Assembly: GCA_013298245.1 (NCBI GenBank) | Contig: JAAFHD010000012.1 | Span: forward strand, 1-20,277 | Origin: Alphaproteobacteria bacterium | Lineage (GTDB): Bacteria > Pseudomonadota > Alphaproteobacteria > Acetobacterales > Acetobacteraceae | Direction of reading: 5' to 3' | Length of the DNA: 20,277 nt | Shown here: positions 8,261-15,343 of the stretch, in pieces | Position numbering within the stretch: position 1 is the stretch's first letter | How the letters are laid out: each line of letters starts with the position of its first letter | Translations under genes and position numbers: made by a program | Notes under the pieces: generated by a model | The model's input: the letters and a program-made list of their open reading frames with translations, nothing else | Told to the model about the DNA's origin: nothing | The model's database searches: none

Positions 8261-9741
8261 GCCCGGAGACGATCCTGATCGTCGCATTGCTCGCGGCGAT
8301 CATCGTCCTGTTACTGGTTGTGTTGCTGCGCGGACGTGATGCCGACCCTGGTGTGGCGTTGTTGCAGGCGGCGCAGGAACGACAGGCCCAGCGGCTTGGT
8401 GAATTGACTGGCGAATTGAATGCCAGTCTTGCGCGGGCGCAGCAGGCGCAAGCCACAGCATTGGCCCAACTGACAGCCGACATCACGCGCATGCAGCGCG
8501 ATGCCGGCGAAGCGTTGACCAAGGGCTTCGCCGATGCGCGCACGGTAGACCTGGAATCCAAGGTCGAACTCCAGCGCACGATGTCGAAGCTGACGGTCGA
8601 TGTGATGGAAGTGCAGGCCAATGCCGCGCGCGACCAGAAGCAGGGCTTCGAAGACGCCAAGCTGGCGCATGCGGACGCTGCCGCAAACCTGCGGCGCGAC
8701 CAGACAGCAGGCATCGGTGAGCTTCGCGCCGATTTCGAAAAGCTGCGCGGCGCGATAGCGGAGGCGCAAGCCAAAGCGCAGAAGGACATCCAGGATCGCC
8801 TGAAGGAAATGCGCGAAGCCAATGACGCGCGCCTGGCCGACATCCAGAAAAGCGTCAACGAACAGCTCGCCGACGCGGTCGAGAAAAAAATGACGGAGAG
8901 CTTCGAGCGCGTCATCGACCAGTTCACCGCGGTGCAGAAAGCCATGGGCGATGTGCAGGCCGTCACCGCGCAGATCGGCGACATCAAGCGCCTCTTCGGC
9001 AATGTGAAGACCCGCGGCGGTTGGGCGGAAACGCAGGTCCGCTCGCTGCTGGAGGACATCCTGCCGCCAGGTGGTTTCGAGCAGAACGTCAAGCTGACCG
9101 AAGGCAGCGCGGACGCCGTGGAATTCTGCGTCGTCATGCCCAATAGCGGCGAAGCGCGCGTGCTGCTGCCGATCGACAGCAAATTCCCCACCGAGGATTT
9201 CGAACGCCTGCAAGCCGCCTGGGATGCCGCCGATCCGGTCGCCGAAAACCAGGCCCGCCGCGCGCTGGAAACGCGCATCCGCGCAGAGGCCGCGAAGATC
9301 GCGCAGAAATACATCAACCCGCCGCGCACCACGGAATTCGCCGTGCTCTACCTGCCGACCGAAGGGCTCTACGCCGAAGTCGCGCGCGTGCCGGGGTTGA
9401 TCGACAGCATCGGGCGCGATCATCGCATTGTGTTGCTGGGACCATCGCTGCTGCCGGCCATGCTACGCACCATTCAGCTCGGCCATGTCACGCTCGCATT
9501 GTCGAAAAACGCGGAGAGCGTGAAGGACCTTTTGTCCGCCACGAAATCCGAGATGGCGAAGATGGACGGCGTGCTGGAAAAGCTCGGCAACCAGGTCGGC
9601 ACGGTGGGCAACACCATCGGCGCGGCGCGCCAGCGCACACGCGCCATCGCGCGCAAGCTGCGCGGCGTGGAGGCGATGGACACCGACGCCGCCGCGCAAC
9701 TCATCGGCCCGACCGAATCCGAGGACGAGGAAGCGCCGTGA
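8257..9741 (+). CDS. rmuC: DNA recombination protein RmuC
   Basis: RmuC-family proteins are membrane-anchored and predicted to be nucleases; in E. coli the protein limits recombination at inverted repeats. The 494-aa protein starts with a single membrane segment (residues 5-23, [19 protein letters not shown]). A long coiled coil rich in Ala, Gln, Asp and Lys follows (about 30-240). The RmuC domain includes [40 protein letters not shown] and [13 protein letters not shown] start at 8257 overlaps the purH stop (TTGA). No ATG occurs downstream that would keep the membrane segment, and the frame gives no better start upstream, so TTG is favoured. E. coli RmuC is about 475 aa. Position in the chain after purH suggests co-transcription rather than a shared pathway. 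Confidence 0.93.
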   Translation: MSPETILIVALLAAIIVLLLVVLLRGRDADPGVALLQAAQERQAQRLGELTGELNASLARAQQAQATALAQLTADITRMQRDAGEALTKGFADARTVDLESKVELQRTMSKLTVDVMEVQANAARDQKQGFEDAKLAHADAAANLRRDQTAGIGELRADFEKLRGAIAEAQAKAQKDIQDRLKEMREANDARLADIQKSVNEQLADAVEKKMTESFERVIDQFTAVQKAMGDVQAVTAQIGDIKRLFGNVKTRGGWAETQVRSLLEDILPPGGFEQNVKLTEGSADAVEFCVVMPNSGEARVLLPIDSKFPTEDFERLQAAWDAADPVAENQARRALETRIRAEAAKIAQKYINPPRTTEFAVLYLPTEGLYAEVARVPGLIDSIGRDHRIVLLGPSLLPAMLRTIQLGHVTLALSKNAESVKDLLSATKSEMAKMDGVLEKLGNQVGTVGNTIGAARQRTRAIARKLRGVEAMDTDAAAQLIGPTESEDEEAP

Positions 9742-10958
9742 ACCAACTGGCGTCGCTCGCCGGTCTGCTGGGGCTGTGCCTGTTGGCGTGGGCATCCGGC
9801 GGCTTCCGGCGCGTGGCACCGCGCGTGGTGATCGCGGGCCTTGCCTCCACGCTCGCGCTCGGCGCGGCCATGCTGCACATCCCGCCTTTGCGCGCCGCCT
9901 TCGGCTATGTCGGTAACGCCGTCGCCGCCCTAGCGCGCGCAACACAATCCGGCACGTCGCTGGTCTTCGGCTATCTCGGCGGCGCGCCTTTGCCCTTCGC
10001 CGAAACCACGCCCGGCGCCAGCTTCATCCTGTTCTTCCAGGCCTTACCGCTCGTCCTCGTCGTCGGCGCACTCTCCGCGTTGCTCTACCACTGGCGCGTG
10101 CTGCCCTTCCTGGTCGGCCTGATGGCGCGCGGCATCACGCGCGTTTTCGGACTTGGTGGCGCGGCTGGTTTCTCGGTCGCCGCCAACGTCTTCGTCGGGA
10201 TGGTCGAAGCGCCGCTGTTGATCCGCGCCTGGCTCGCACGCCTGTCGCGCGCCGAGATGTTCGTCGTCATGGTCGCGGGCCTCGCCACCATCTCGGGCAA
10301 CACGCTCGTCGTCTACGCGACACTCATCGCATCCGTGGTTCCTGACGCCGCAGGCCAATTGCTCGCCGCCTCCCTCATCGCCGCCCCTGCCTCGGTCCTC
10401 GCCGCACTGCTCATGCGCCCCGCCGACACACCCGCCGACAGCACCGAAGCCACAGCACCTCCCCTCTACGGCAGCAGCATGGAAGCGTTGGTCCAAGGCA
10501 CGCAGGACGGGCTGCAACTTCTCCTCGGCATCATGGCGATGCTGATCGTCTTCGTCGCACTAGTGGCGCTGATCAACATCATCATCGCGCCCTTCACGCT
10601 GGAGAGCCTGGCCGCCTGGCTGTTCCGCCCGCTCGCGCTGATGATGGGCGTGCCCTGGGCGGAAAGTGCGACCGTCGCGCAATCCCTCGGCGTGAAGCTC
10701 GTCATCAACGAATTCGTCTCCTACCTGCAACTCGCGCAATCGGGTGGTGCTGGGTTGTCCGACCGCTCGCGCCTCATCCTCACCTATGCGTTGTGCGGCT
10801 TCACCAATATCGGCTCGCTCGGCATCATGCTGGGCGGCATGTGCGCCATGTGCCCGGAGCGCCGCGCCGACATCCTCGCACTCGGCTGGCCAAGCCTGTG
10901 GTGCGCGACCATCGCCTGCTGCATGGTGGGCGCGACCGTGGGAGCTTTGACACCCTGA
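9738..10958 (+). CDS. Concentrative nucleoside transporter (NupC/CNT family)
   Basis: The 406-aa protein is hydrophobic throughout, with roughly ten predicted membrane segments, so it belongs in the inner membrane. CNT-family signatures are clear: FVGMVEAPLLIRAWL corresponds to the G-x-(S/T)-E-A-P-L motif, followed by SRAEMFVVMVAGLATISGN, a conserved AAP turn (SLIAAPASVLAALLMRP), VINEFVSYLQL for the (T)NEFVAY motif, and a C-terminal YALCGFTNIGSLGIMLGG region with PERRADI. These proteins import nucleosides with Na+ or H+. GTG at 9738 overlaps the rmuC stop (GTGA), and GAGGAAG at 9727-9733 is a good ribosome-binding site. The stop overlaps the next ATG by one base. Substrate preference (purine or pyrimidine nucleosides) cannot be read from the sequence. 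Its location two genes after purH suggests salvage beside de novo purine synthesis. Confidence 0.88.
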   Translation: MNQLASLAGLLGLCLLAWASGGFRRVAPRVVIAGLASTLALGAAMLHIPPLRAAFGYVGNAVAALARATQSGTSLVFGYLGGAPLPFAETTPGASFILFFQALPLVLVVGALSALLYHWRVLPFLVGLMARGITRVFGLGGAAGFSVAANVFVGMVEAPLLIRAWLARLSRAEMFVVMVAGLATISGNTLVVYATLIASVVPDAAGQLLAASLIAAPASVLAALLMRPADTPADSTEATAPPLYGSSMEALVQGTQDGLQLLLGIMAMLIVFVALVALINIIIAPFTLESLAAWLFRPLALMMGVPWAESATVAQSLGVKLVINEFVSYLQLAQSGGAGLSDRSRLILTYALCGFTNIGSLGIMLGGMCAMCPERRADILALGWPSLWCATIACCMVGATVGALTP

Positions 10959-12280
10959 TGCCGCTGATCCACCGCAACCTCAACGCACAACCGCCGATCG
11001 CCGTGCATGGCGAGGGCATTTGGCTCACCGCGAAGGACGGGCATCGCGTGATGGATGCGTCCGGTGGCGCGGCCGTCGCGTGCCTCGGCCATGGCCACCC
11101 AAAGGTGCTGGCCGCGATGGCGGAACAGATGTCCCGCCTGACCTACGCACACACCGCGCTGTTCAGTTGCGAAAGCGCCGAAGCACTGGCCGAAACCTTG
11201 GTCGGCCACCAACCCGGCGGCCTCACCTACGCCTATTTCGTTTCGTCCGGCAGCGAAGGAATGGAGGCCGCGCTCAAGCTCGCGCGCCAACACCACATCG
11301 AAGCCGGCCAGCCGCAACGCACGCGCTTCATCGCGCGCCGCCAGTCCTATCATGGCAACACCCTCGGCGCGCTCGCCGCCGGTGGCAACGCCATGCGCCG
11401 CGCGCCGTACCAGCCGATTCTCTCCACCGCCTTCAGCCATGTGGCACCCTGCTACGCCTATCGCGACCAGCGCGCCGACGAGACCGAAGCCGACTACGCC
11501 ACGCGCCTGGCCGCCGAATTGGAAGCCGAATTCCAGCGCCTCGGCGCCCACACCATCGCCGCCGTCTGCGCCGAGACCGTGGTCGGCGCCACACTAGGCT
11601 GCGTCGCCCCGGTGCCCGGCTATTTCCGCGCCATCCGCGACATCTGCGACCGCCACGGCGCGCTGCTCATCCTCGATGAAGTCATGTCCGGCATGGGCCG
11701 ATGCGGCACGCTGCACGCCTGGGAAGCGGAAGGCATCACGCCCGACATCCAGGTCATCGCGAAGGGTCTTGGTGGCGGCTACCAACCCATCGGCGGCATC
11801 CTGGCGACGGACCGCGTGGTGGCACCCATCCGCGCGGGTTCCGGCGCCTTCATGCATGGCCACACCTACCAGGCGCACCCGATGGCCTGCGCGGCCGCAC
11901 TCGCCGTGCAACGCGTCATCGCCGAGGAAGACCTGCTCTCCAACATCAACAGCATGGGCGCGCGGCTCGAAGCAGGCCTGACGGAACGCCTGGGGAACCA
12001 CGCGCATGTGGGCGATGTGCGCGGGCGCGGCCTGTTCTGGGCGGTGGAACTGGTGGCGGACCGCGCGACGAAGGCGGCCTTCGACCCCGCGCGCAAGCTG
12101 CATGCGCGGGTGGGTGCGCAGGCTTATCAGCGCGGCCTGGGCTGCTACCCGATGGGCGGCACCATTGATGGGCGGCAGGGCGATCACGTTGTGCTGGCTC
12201 CGCCCTACAACGTGACGGCCGCTGAGATCGATATGATCGTGGAGCGCTTCGGCGACGCGGTGGAAGCGGCGCTGGCGTAG
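10958..12280 (+). CDS. Class III pyridoxal-phosphate aminotransferase, substrate unknown
   Basis: This is a fold-type I, class III (omega) aminotransferase of 440 aa. Visible family elements are DASGGAAVACLGHGHPKVL near the N-terminus, SSGSEGMEAALKLARQ (phosphate-binding turn), RQSYHGNTLGAL, LLILDEVMSGMGRCG (cofactor-binding D240) and IAKGLGGGYQPIGG (Schiff-base K269). HGHTYQAHPMACAAAL and VRGRGLFWAVEL follow. The family includes omega-amino-acid:pyruvate, diaminobutyrate and 4-aminobutyrate transaminases and DAPA synthase, and I cannot choose between them. The ATG at 10958 overlaps the transporter stop (TGATG); upstream codons in the same frame lie inside the transporter gene and are shadow. 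As the last gene of the chain it may process an imported or purine-derived amino compound, but that is a guess. Confidence 0.85.
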   Translation: MPLIHRNLNAQPPIAVHGEGIWLTAKDGHRVMDASGGAAVACLGHGHPKVLAAMAEQMSRLTYAHTALFSCESAEALAETLVGHQPGGLTYAYFVSSGSEGMEAALKLARQHHIEAGQPQRTRFIARRQSYHGNTLGALAAGGNAMRRAPYQPILSTAFSHVAPCYAYRDQRADETEADYATRLAAELEAEFQRLGAHTIAAVCAETVVGATLGCVAPVPGYFRAIRDICDRHGALLILDEVMSGMGRCGTLHAWEAEGITPDIQVIAKGLGGGYQPIGGILATDRVVAPIRAGSGAFMHGHTYQAHPMACAAALAVQRVIAEEDLLSNINSMGARLEAGLTERLGNHAHVGDVRGRGLFWAVELVADRATKAAFDPARKLHARVGAQAYQRGLGCYPMGGTIDGRQGDHVVLAPPYNVTAAEIDMIVERFGDAVEAALA

Positions 12281-12283
12281 CGC

Positions 12284-12322
12284 CTGATCCGCGAAGGCGG
12301 GATCGCCGAAGCGGTGAATCAG
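12284..12322. terminator. Hairpin between convergent genes, possible bidirectional terminator
   Basis: A composite stem lies between the aminotransferase stop (12280) and the mutL stop (12336). CTGAT (12284-12288) pairs with ATCAG (12318-12322), CCGC (12289-12292) with GCGG (12311-12314), and GGCG (12296-12299) with CGCC (12304-12307) around a GGAT loop. A 3-nt bulge and a GAA/GAA internal loop interrupt it. There is no U-tract on either strand, so it may slow polymerase or protect 3' ends rather than act as a classical intrinsic terminator. Confidence 0.4.
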
Positions 12323-12335
12323 CCGCCGATGTGCG

Positions 12336-14072
12336 TCAGACGCGCCCGAACATCCGTGCGAAAGCCGCGCGGTCCACGCGCAGGAAAGTCGGCCGCCCAT
12401 GGCTGCATGTCGCGGCGCGCGGGGTGGCTTCCATGGCGCGCAACAGCGCGTCCATTTCCGGCAGCGTCAGCCGCCGACCGGAGCGGATGCTGCCATGGCA
12501 GGCGAGCCGCGCCACGGCCGCATCCAGACGTGAATCCAACGCTGTGGCGGCACCCCATTCGGCGATTTCGGCGGCCATGTCGCGCAGGATCGGCGCGGGG
12601 TCGGCCAGGCCCAGCAGCGCCGGGATTGTGCGCACCAACAGCGCGCCGCCGAAGGCCTCGATCTCAAGGCCCAGGCGCGCCAATTCAGCGGCGGCATCCA
12701 GCAGGCGCTGCGCATCCGCGCCGGGCAATTCGACCACTGCGGGGATCAGCAGTGGCTGTGCGCGCACGCCGCCACTGACCAGTTGCGCGGAGAGTTTTTC
12801 GTGCGTCAGGCGTTCATGCGCGGCGTGCTGGTCCACCAGCACCAAGGCGCCATCGGGCGCTTCGGCCAGAATGTAGCATTCCAGCACCTGCGCGATGGCG
12901 CGGCCCAGCGGCCCGGCCTCCGGCGCGGCAGCGAAGCCCATGGGCAGTGGCGCGGATGTGGCGCTAGGCGCGGGTGGTGGCAGCAGGTCCAGCCCGGCTT
13001 CGGCAAAGCCGCGCGGTGCGAAATCGCCTCGCATCGGCGCCGGCGCCGCGGCCTGCCAGGACGGGCGCCAAGATGGCGTGGCGACCGTGGCGGCGGTCAC
13101 GCCCAGCGCCGCGCGCAACGCGTTGATCATGGCGCCACGTACCTGGCCGGCATCGCGGAAGCGCAGTTCGGTTTTCATCGGGTGGACGTTCACATCCACC
13201 AGGTCCGGCGCGATATCCATGTAGAGCGCGGCCACCGGATGGCGGCCGGATTCCATCACGTCCCGATACGCGACGCGCAGTGCGGCGCGCAGCAAAGGGT
13301 CGCGCACGGGGCGTCGGTTCACCACCAGGTGCTGTTCGCTGGCGGTGGCGCGGTGGAAGCCCGGCTGGCCGATCAGGCCGGATATGGCGGGCATGCCATC
13401 ACGCGTGACGGGCAAAGCGGCGGCGGCGAAATCAGCGCCGAGGACGGCGCGGATACGGGCGTCGCGATCTTGTGCCGGCACATCCAGCACGGTGCGGCCG
13501 TCAGACAAGCAGCGAAACGCAACCTCCGGCCAGGCCAGCGCCAGGCGGCGCAGGGCTTCGATGGCGTGGTCGGCCTCGGCGCGCGAGGTGCGCAGGAATT
13601 TGCGGCGGGCGGGGGTGGCGAAGAACAGGTCGGCCACTTCGACGCGCGTGCCGGCCGCACCCGATGCGGGGCGCGGGGTGCCAACGCGGCCGCCCTCGAC
13701 CGCGATGCTGTGCGCATCGCCGGAAGCCTGCCGCGACGTGATGGTCAGCCGTGCGACGGCGCCAATGGATGGCAGCGCCTCGCCCCGGAAACCGAGTGTC
13801 GTGATGGCGAAAAGCGTGGCTTCGTCGGGCAGTTTCGATGTGGCATGGCGCTGCACCGCCAGCGCCAGATCCGGCGCGGACATGCCGATGCCGTCATCCT
13901 CCACCACGATGCGCGTGGTGCCGCCATCCTCCAGCGTGACGGCTATGCGCTGCGCGCCGGCATCGAGTGCGTTTTCGGCCAGTTCCTTCACGACCGCGGC
14001 GGGGCGTTCCACCACTTCGCCGGCGGCGATGCGGTTGGCGGTGGTGTCGGGGAGGATGCGAATCGGGGGCAT
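12336..14072 (-). CDS. mutL: DNA mismatch repair protein MutL
   Basis: MutL links mismatch recognition by MutS to strand removal. The 578-aa protein starts MPPIRILPDTTANRIAAGEV, the standard MutL start. The GHKL ATPase motifs are intact: ELAENALDAGA, EDDGIGM and TLGFRGEALPSIG. FATPARRKFL and HPMKTELRF follow in the N-terminal lobe. A Pro/Ala-rich linker (about residues 330-390) leads to the dimerisation domain with DQHAAHERLTHE (from D414). This matches the DQHA-x2-E-x4-E endonuclease motif, so this MutL probably nicks DNA itself, as expected for bacteria without MutH. ACHGSIRSG and CSHGRPT near the end support this. The frame is open for 130 codons upstream, but these lie antisense to the parD gene and are rejected. 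The start has no clear Shine-Dalgarno, and a -10-like TACACT at 14082-14087 would make the message nearly leaderless. Confidence 0.96.
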   Translation of the reverse strand: MPPIRILPDTTANRIAAGEVVERPAAVVKELAENALDAGAQRIAVTLEDGGTTRIVVEDDGIGMSAPDLALAVQRHATSKLPDEATLFAITTLGFRGEALPSIGAVARLTITSRQASGDAHSIAVEGGRVGTPRPASGAAGTRVEVADLFFATPARRKFLRTSRAEADHAIEALRRLALAWPEVAFRCLSDGRTVLDVPAQDRDARIRAVLGADFAAAALPVTRDGMPAISGLIGQPGFHRATASEQHLVVNRRPVRDPLLRAALRVAYRDVMESGRHPVAALYMDIAPDLVDVNVHPMKTELRFRDAGQVRGAMINALRAALGVTAATVATPSWRPSWQAAAPAPMRGDFAPRGFAEAGLDLLPPPAPSATSAPLPMGFAAAPEAGPLGRAIAQVLECYILAEAPDGALVLVDQHAAHERLTHEKLSAQLVSGGVRAQPLLIPAVVELPGADAQRLLDAAAELARLGLEIEAFGGALLVRTIPALLGLADPAPILRDMAAEIAEWGAATALDSRLDAAVARLACHGSIRSGRRLTLPEMDALLRAMEATPRAATCSHGRPTFLRVDRAAFARMFGRV

Positions 14073-14138
14073 CGTGAGGAGAGTGTAGCGGAGAATTCTG
14101 CATTGGGGGTAACCGGGCTGTCGTGTTAGACAAGCGCC
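14073..14138. promoter_or_regulatory. Divergent promoter region between mutL and parD
   Basis: These 66 bases must carry promoters for both divergent units. On the minus strand TACACT (14082-14087) could be a -10 box for mutL. On the plus strand TTGGGG (14103-14108) and TTAGAC (14126-14131), 17 nt apart, could be a weak promoter for the toxin-antitoxin pair. The palindrome AGAATTCT (14092-14099) is a possible site for the ribbon-helix-helix antitoxin, which in this class usually represses its own promoter. All matches are weak. Confidence 0.3.
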
Positions 14139-14381
14139 ATGCAAGTGGAACGAATCAGTGTCGATCTGCCGGCGGAAATGGCCCGCAAACTGCACGAGCA
14201 GGTGCGCGCCGGTGGCCATGCGTCCAGCGATGCGGTGATCCGCCAGGCCATCGCGGATTGGCAGGCGCGTGAAGACCGCCTGGCCGATATGCGGGCGCGC
14301 ATCGCCGAGGCCGATGCCGACCCGCGCCCATCGCTGACCGATGACGAGGTGGCGCTGCATTTCGCGCGCCGCGCCAGGTGA
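14139..14381 (+). CDS. parD: ParD-type ribbon-helix-helix antitoxin
   Basis: This 80-aa protein matches the CopG/ParD antitoxin layout. The N-terminal strand and two helices MQVERISVDLPAEMARKLHE, followed by VRAGGHASSDAVIRQAIADW, make the ribbon-helix-helix DNA-binding dimer. The charged C-terminal half, with LADMRARIAEADADPRPSLTDDE, is the part that normally wraps the toxin. Antitoxins of this class neutralise the partner and repress their own operon. The ATG at 14139 begins directly at the conserved first strand; no strong ribosome-binding site is visible. Its stop overlaps the GTG of the toxin gene (GTGA), the usual arrangement for a coupled pair. The antitoxin residues that determine toxin specificity cannot be judged by eye. 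Confidence 0.85.
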   Translation: MQVERISVDLPAEMARKLHEQVRAGGHASSDAVIRQAIADWQAREDRLADMRARIAEADADPRPSLTDDEVALHFARRAR

Positions 14382-14671
14382 TCTTGCGGTGGCGGCCGGC
14401 GGCGCTGGTCGACCTGGACGCGATCTTCGATCACATCGTGGATGACGACCCGGCCGCGGCATTGCGTGTGGTCACGCGTATCCGCACGCGCTGCGCCGAC
14501 CTGCTGGAGTATCTAAGGCTAGGCCCGGCGCGCGACGATCTGGGCGCAGGCATCCGCCTCCTGATCGTGCCGCGTTTGGCTGCGGCGGCGTATCGCGCGC
14601 AGCCTGACGCAATCGAGATCGTGCGCGTCTTCTATGCCGGCCAGGACATGGACGCGCTGCGCGGCAGCTAA
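14378..14671 (+). CDS. parE: ParE/RelE-superfamily toxin
   Basis: The 97-aa product fits the ParE toxin fold. WRPAALVDLDAIFDHIVDDD gives the first strand and helix (usual pattern A-x2-D-L-x2-I), and [21 protein letters not shown] the second helix. The motif LGPARDDLGAGIRLLIV corresponds to the family's LG-x-G-(I/L)-R region, and IEIVRVFYAGQDMDAL is the final strand with the characteristic R-V-x-(H/Y)-x-x-(R/Q)-D. ParE toxins poison DNA gyrase; RelE relatives cut ribosome-bound mRNA. The context with a ParD antitoxin favours ParE, but the target is inferred. The GTG start overlaps the parD stop by 4 nt. The TAA stop overlaps the end of phaR on the other strand, so the two genes converge without any spacer. 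Confidence 0.82.
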   Translation: MILRWRPAALVDLDAIFDHIVDDDPAAALRVVTRIRTRCADLLEYLRLGPARDDLGAGIRLLIVPRLAAAAYRAQPDAIEIVRVFYAGQDMDALRGS

Positions 14672-15231
14672 CCCTTCCGCGCCTTCGCCAATTCCGCCCG
14701 CAGCTGTTCGATCTCCGCGCGCAGCTGCTCCACCTCGGTCCCGCGCGGCTGGAACGGGTTCATGAAGCCCATGGCGCGTTCCATCATCGCCATGTTGCTG
14801 CGCCCCATCTCGGCCAGATCGAACGGGTTGAAACCACCCATCGCGCTTTGCATCTGGCTGCGGAATTTCTCGTGCTGATTCTGGAAGGCGCCCATGGTCA
14901 GTTCCAGGTAGCGCGGCACCAGCCCGCCCATCTGGTCGCCATAGAAACCGATCAATTGCCGCAGGAAGCTTTCGGGCAACAGGCTTTTGCCCTTTGCCTC
15001 CTCCTCCACGATGATCTGCGTCAGCACGGAACGCGTGATGTCATCGCCGCTTTTCGCGTCATAGACCACGAAATCGCGGCCATTACGGATCATCTGCGCC
15101 AGGTCTTCAAGCGTGACGTAGCTGCTGCTTTCCGTGTTGTAGAGGCGCCGATTGGCGTATTTCTTCACCACGACGGGCTGTGCCGCGGCATCATTCGCCG
15201 TGGCTTCCGCGCCGTTCTTCACTGGGGCCAT
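14668..15231 (-). CDS. phaR: Polyhydroxyalkanoate synthesis repressor PhaR
   Basis: PhaR senses PHA and represses phasin and related genes; when polymer forms, it leaves the DNA to bind the granule. The 187-aa protein has the N-terminal DNA-binding domain VVKKYANRRLYNTESSSYVT...LEDLAQMI and RDFVVYDAKSGDDITRSVL. The PHB-accumulation domain follows: LLPESFLRQLIGFYGDQMG and LVPRYLELTMGAFQNQ. The tail is a Met/Asn-rich segment and a coiled coil with EVEQLRAEIEQLRAELAKA. The ATG at 15231 gives the expected short Ala-rich N-terminus; upstream residues in the frame are shadow. The gene lies divergent to a PhaC-like synthase and a thiolase gene, as expected for a PHA locus. Its stop overlaps the parE stop by 4 nt. 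Confidence 0.93.
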   Translation of the reverse strand: MAPVKNGAEATANDAAAQPVVVKKYANRRLYNTESSSYVTLEDLAQMIRNGRDFVVYDAKSGDDITRSVLTQIIVEEEAKGKSLLPESFLRQLIGFYGDQMGGLVPRYLELTMGAFQNQHEKFRSQMQSAMGGFNPFDLAEMGRSNMAMMERAMGFMNPFQPRGTEVEQLRAEIEQLRAELAKARKG

Positions 15232-15262
15232 GCGCCTTGTCCTCACACTCAATTCTGGCGAA

Positions 15263-15293
15263 AGCCTAGCACGTTGCACTGCACCCGTGTCAT
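15263..15293 (-). promoter_or_regulatory. Candidate phaR promoter with an internal PhaR-type operator
   Basis: On the minus strand ATGACA (15288-15293) matches five of six -35 bases. TGCTAGGCT (15263-15271) is a plausible extended -10 region, though spacing is not ideal. Between them lies TGC-AGT-GCA (15275-15283), an inverted repeat matching the TGC/GCA core of the CTGC-N3-4-GCAG element reported for Paracoccus PhaR; the outer C and G are not conserved here. A repressor bound there would block phaR and might affect the divergent PHA operon. The repeat is seen directly; binding is inferred. Confidence 0.45.
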
Positions 15294-15330
15294 GCCCCGT
15301 CTTTGTGGGGTAATACGGGGCGCGCAAAGA
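15294..15330 (+). promoter_or_regulatory. Interleaved inverted repeats in the leader of the PHA operon
   Basis: GCCCCGT (15294-15300) pairs with ACGGGGC (15315-15321), and TCTTTG (15300-15305) pairs with CAAAGA (15325-15330). The arms alternate, so the two stems cannot both form as simple hairpins. CCCC at 15295-15298 could also pair with GGGG at 15307-15310. The region ends 13 nt before the ATG at 15344. It may be a folding leader or a set of regulator sites; no function is established. Confidence 0.3.
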
Positions 15331-15343
15331 ACCATGGGAATGG

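Noticed and set aside
8311..9423. 370-codon minus-strand ORF opposite rmuC
   Set aside because: It is a shadow of the rmuC coiled coil and domain; no motif or ribosome-binding site supports it.
12783..14129. 448-codon plus-strand ORF opposite mutL
   Set aside because: It is a shadow of mutL; the product is Gly/Arg/His-rich with no recognisable fold.
14073..14462. 130-codon N-terminal extension of mutL
   Set aside because: It is antisense to parD and parE, and MutL homologues begin at the conserved MPPIRIL-type start at 14072.
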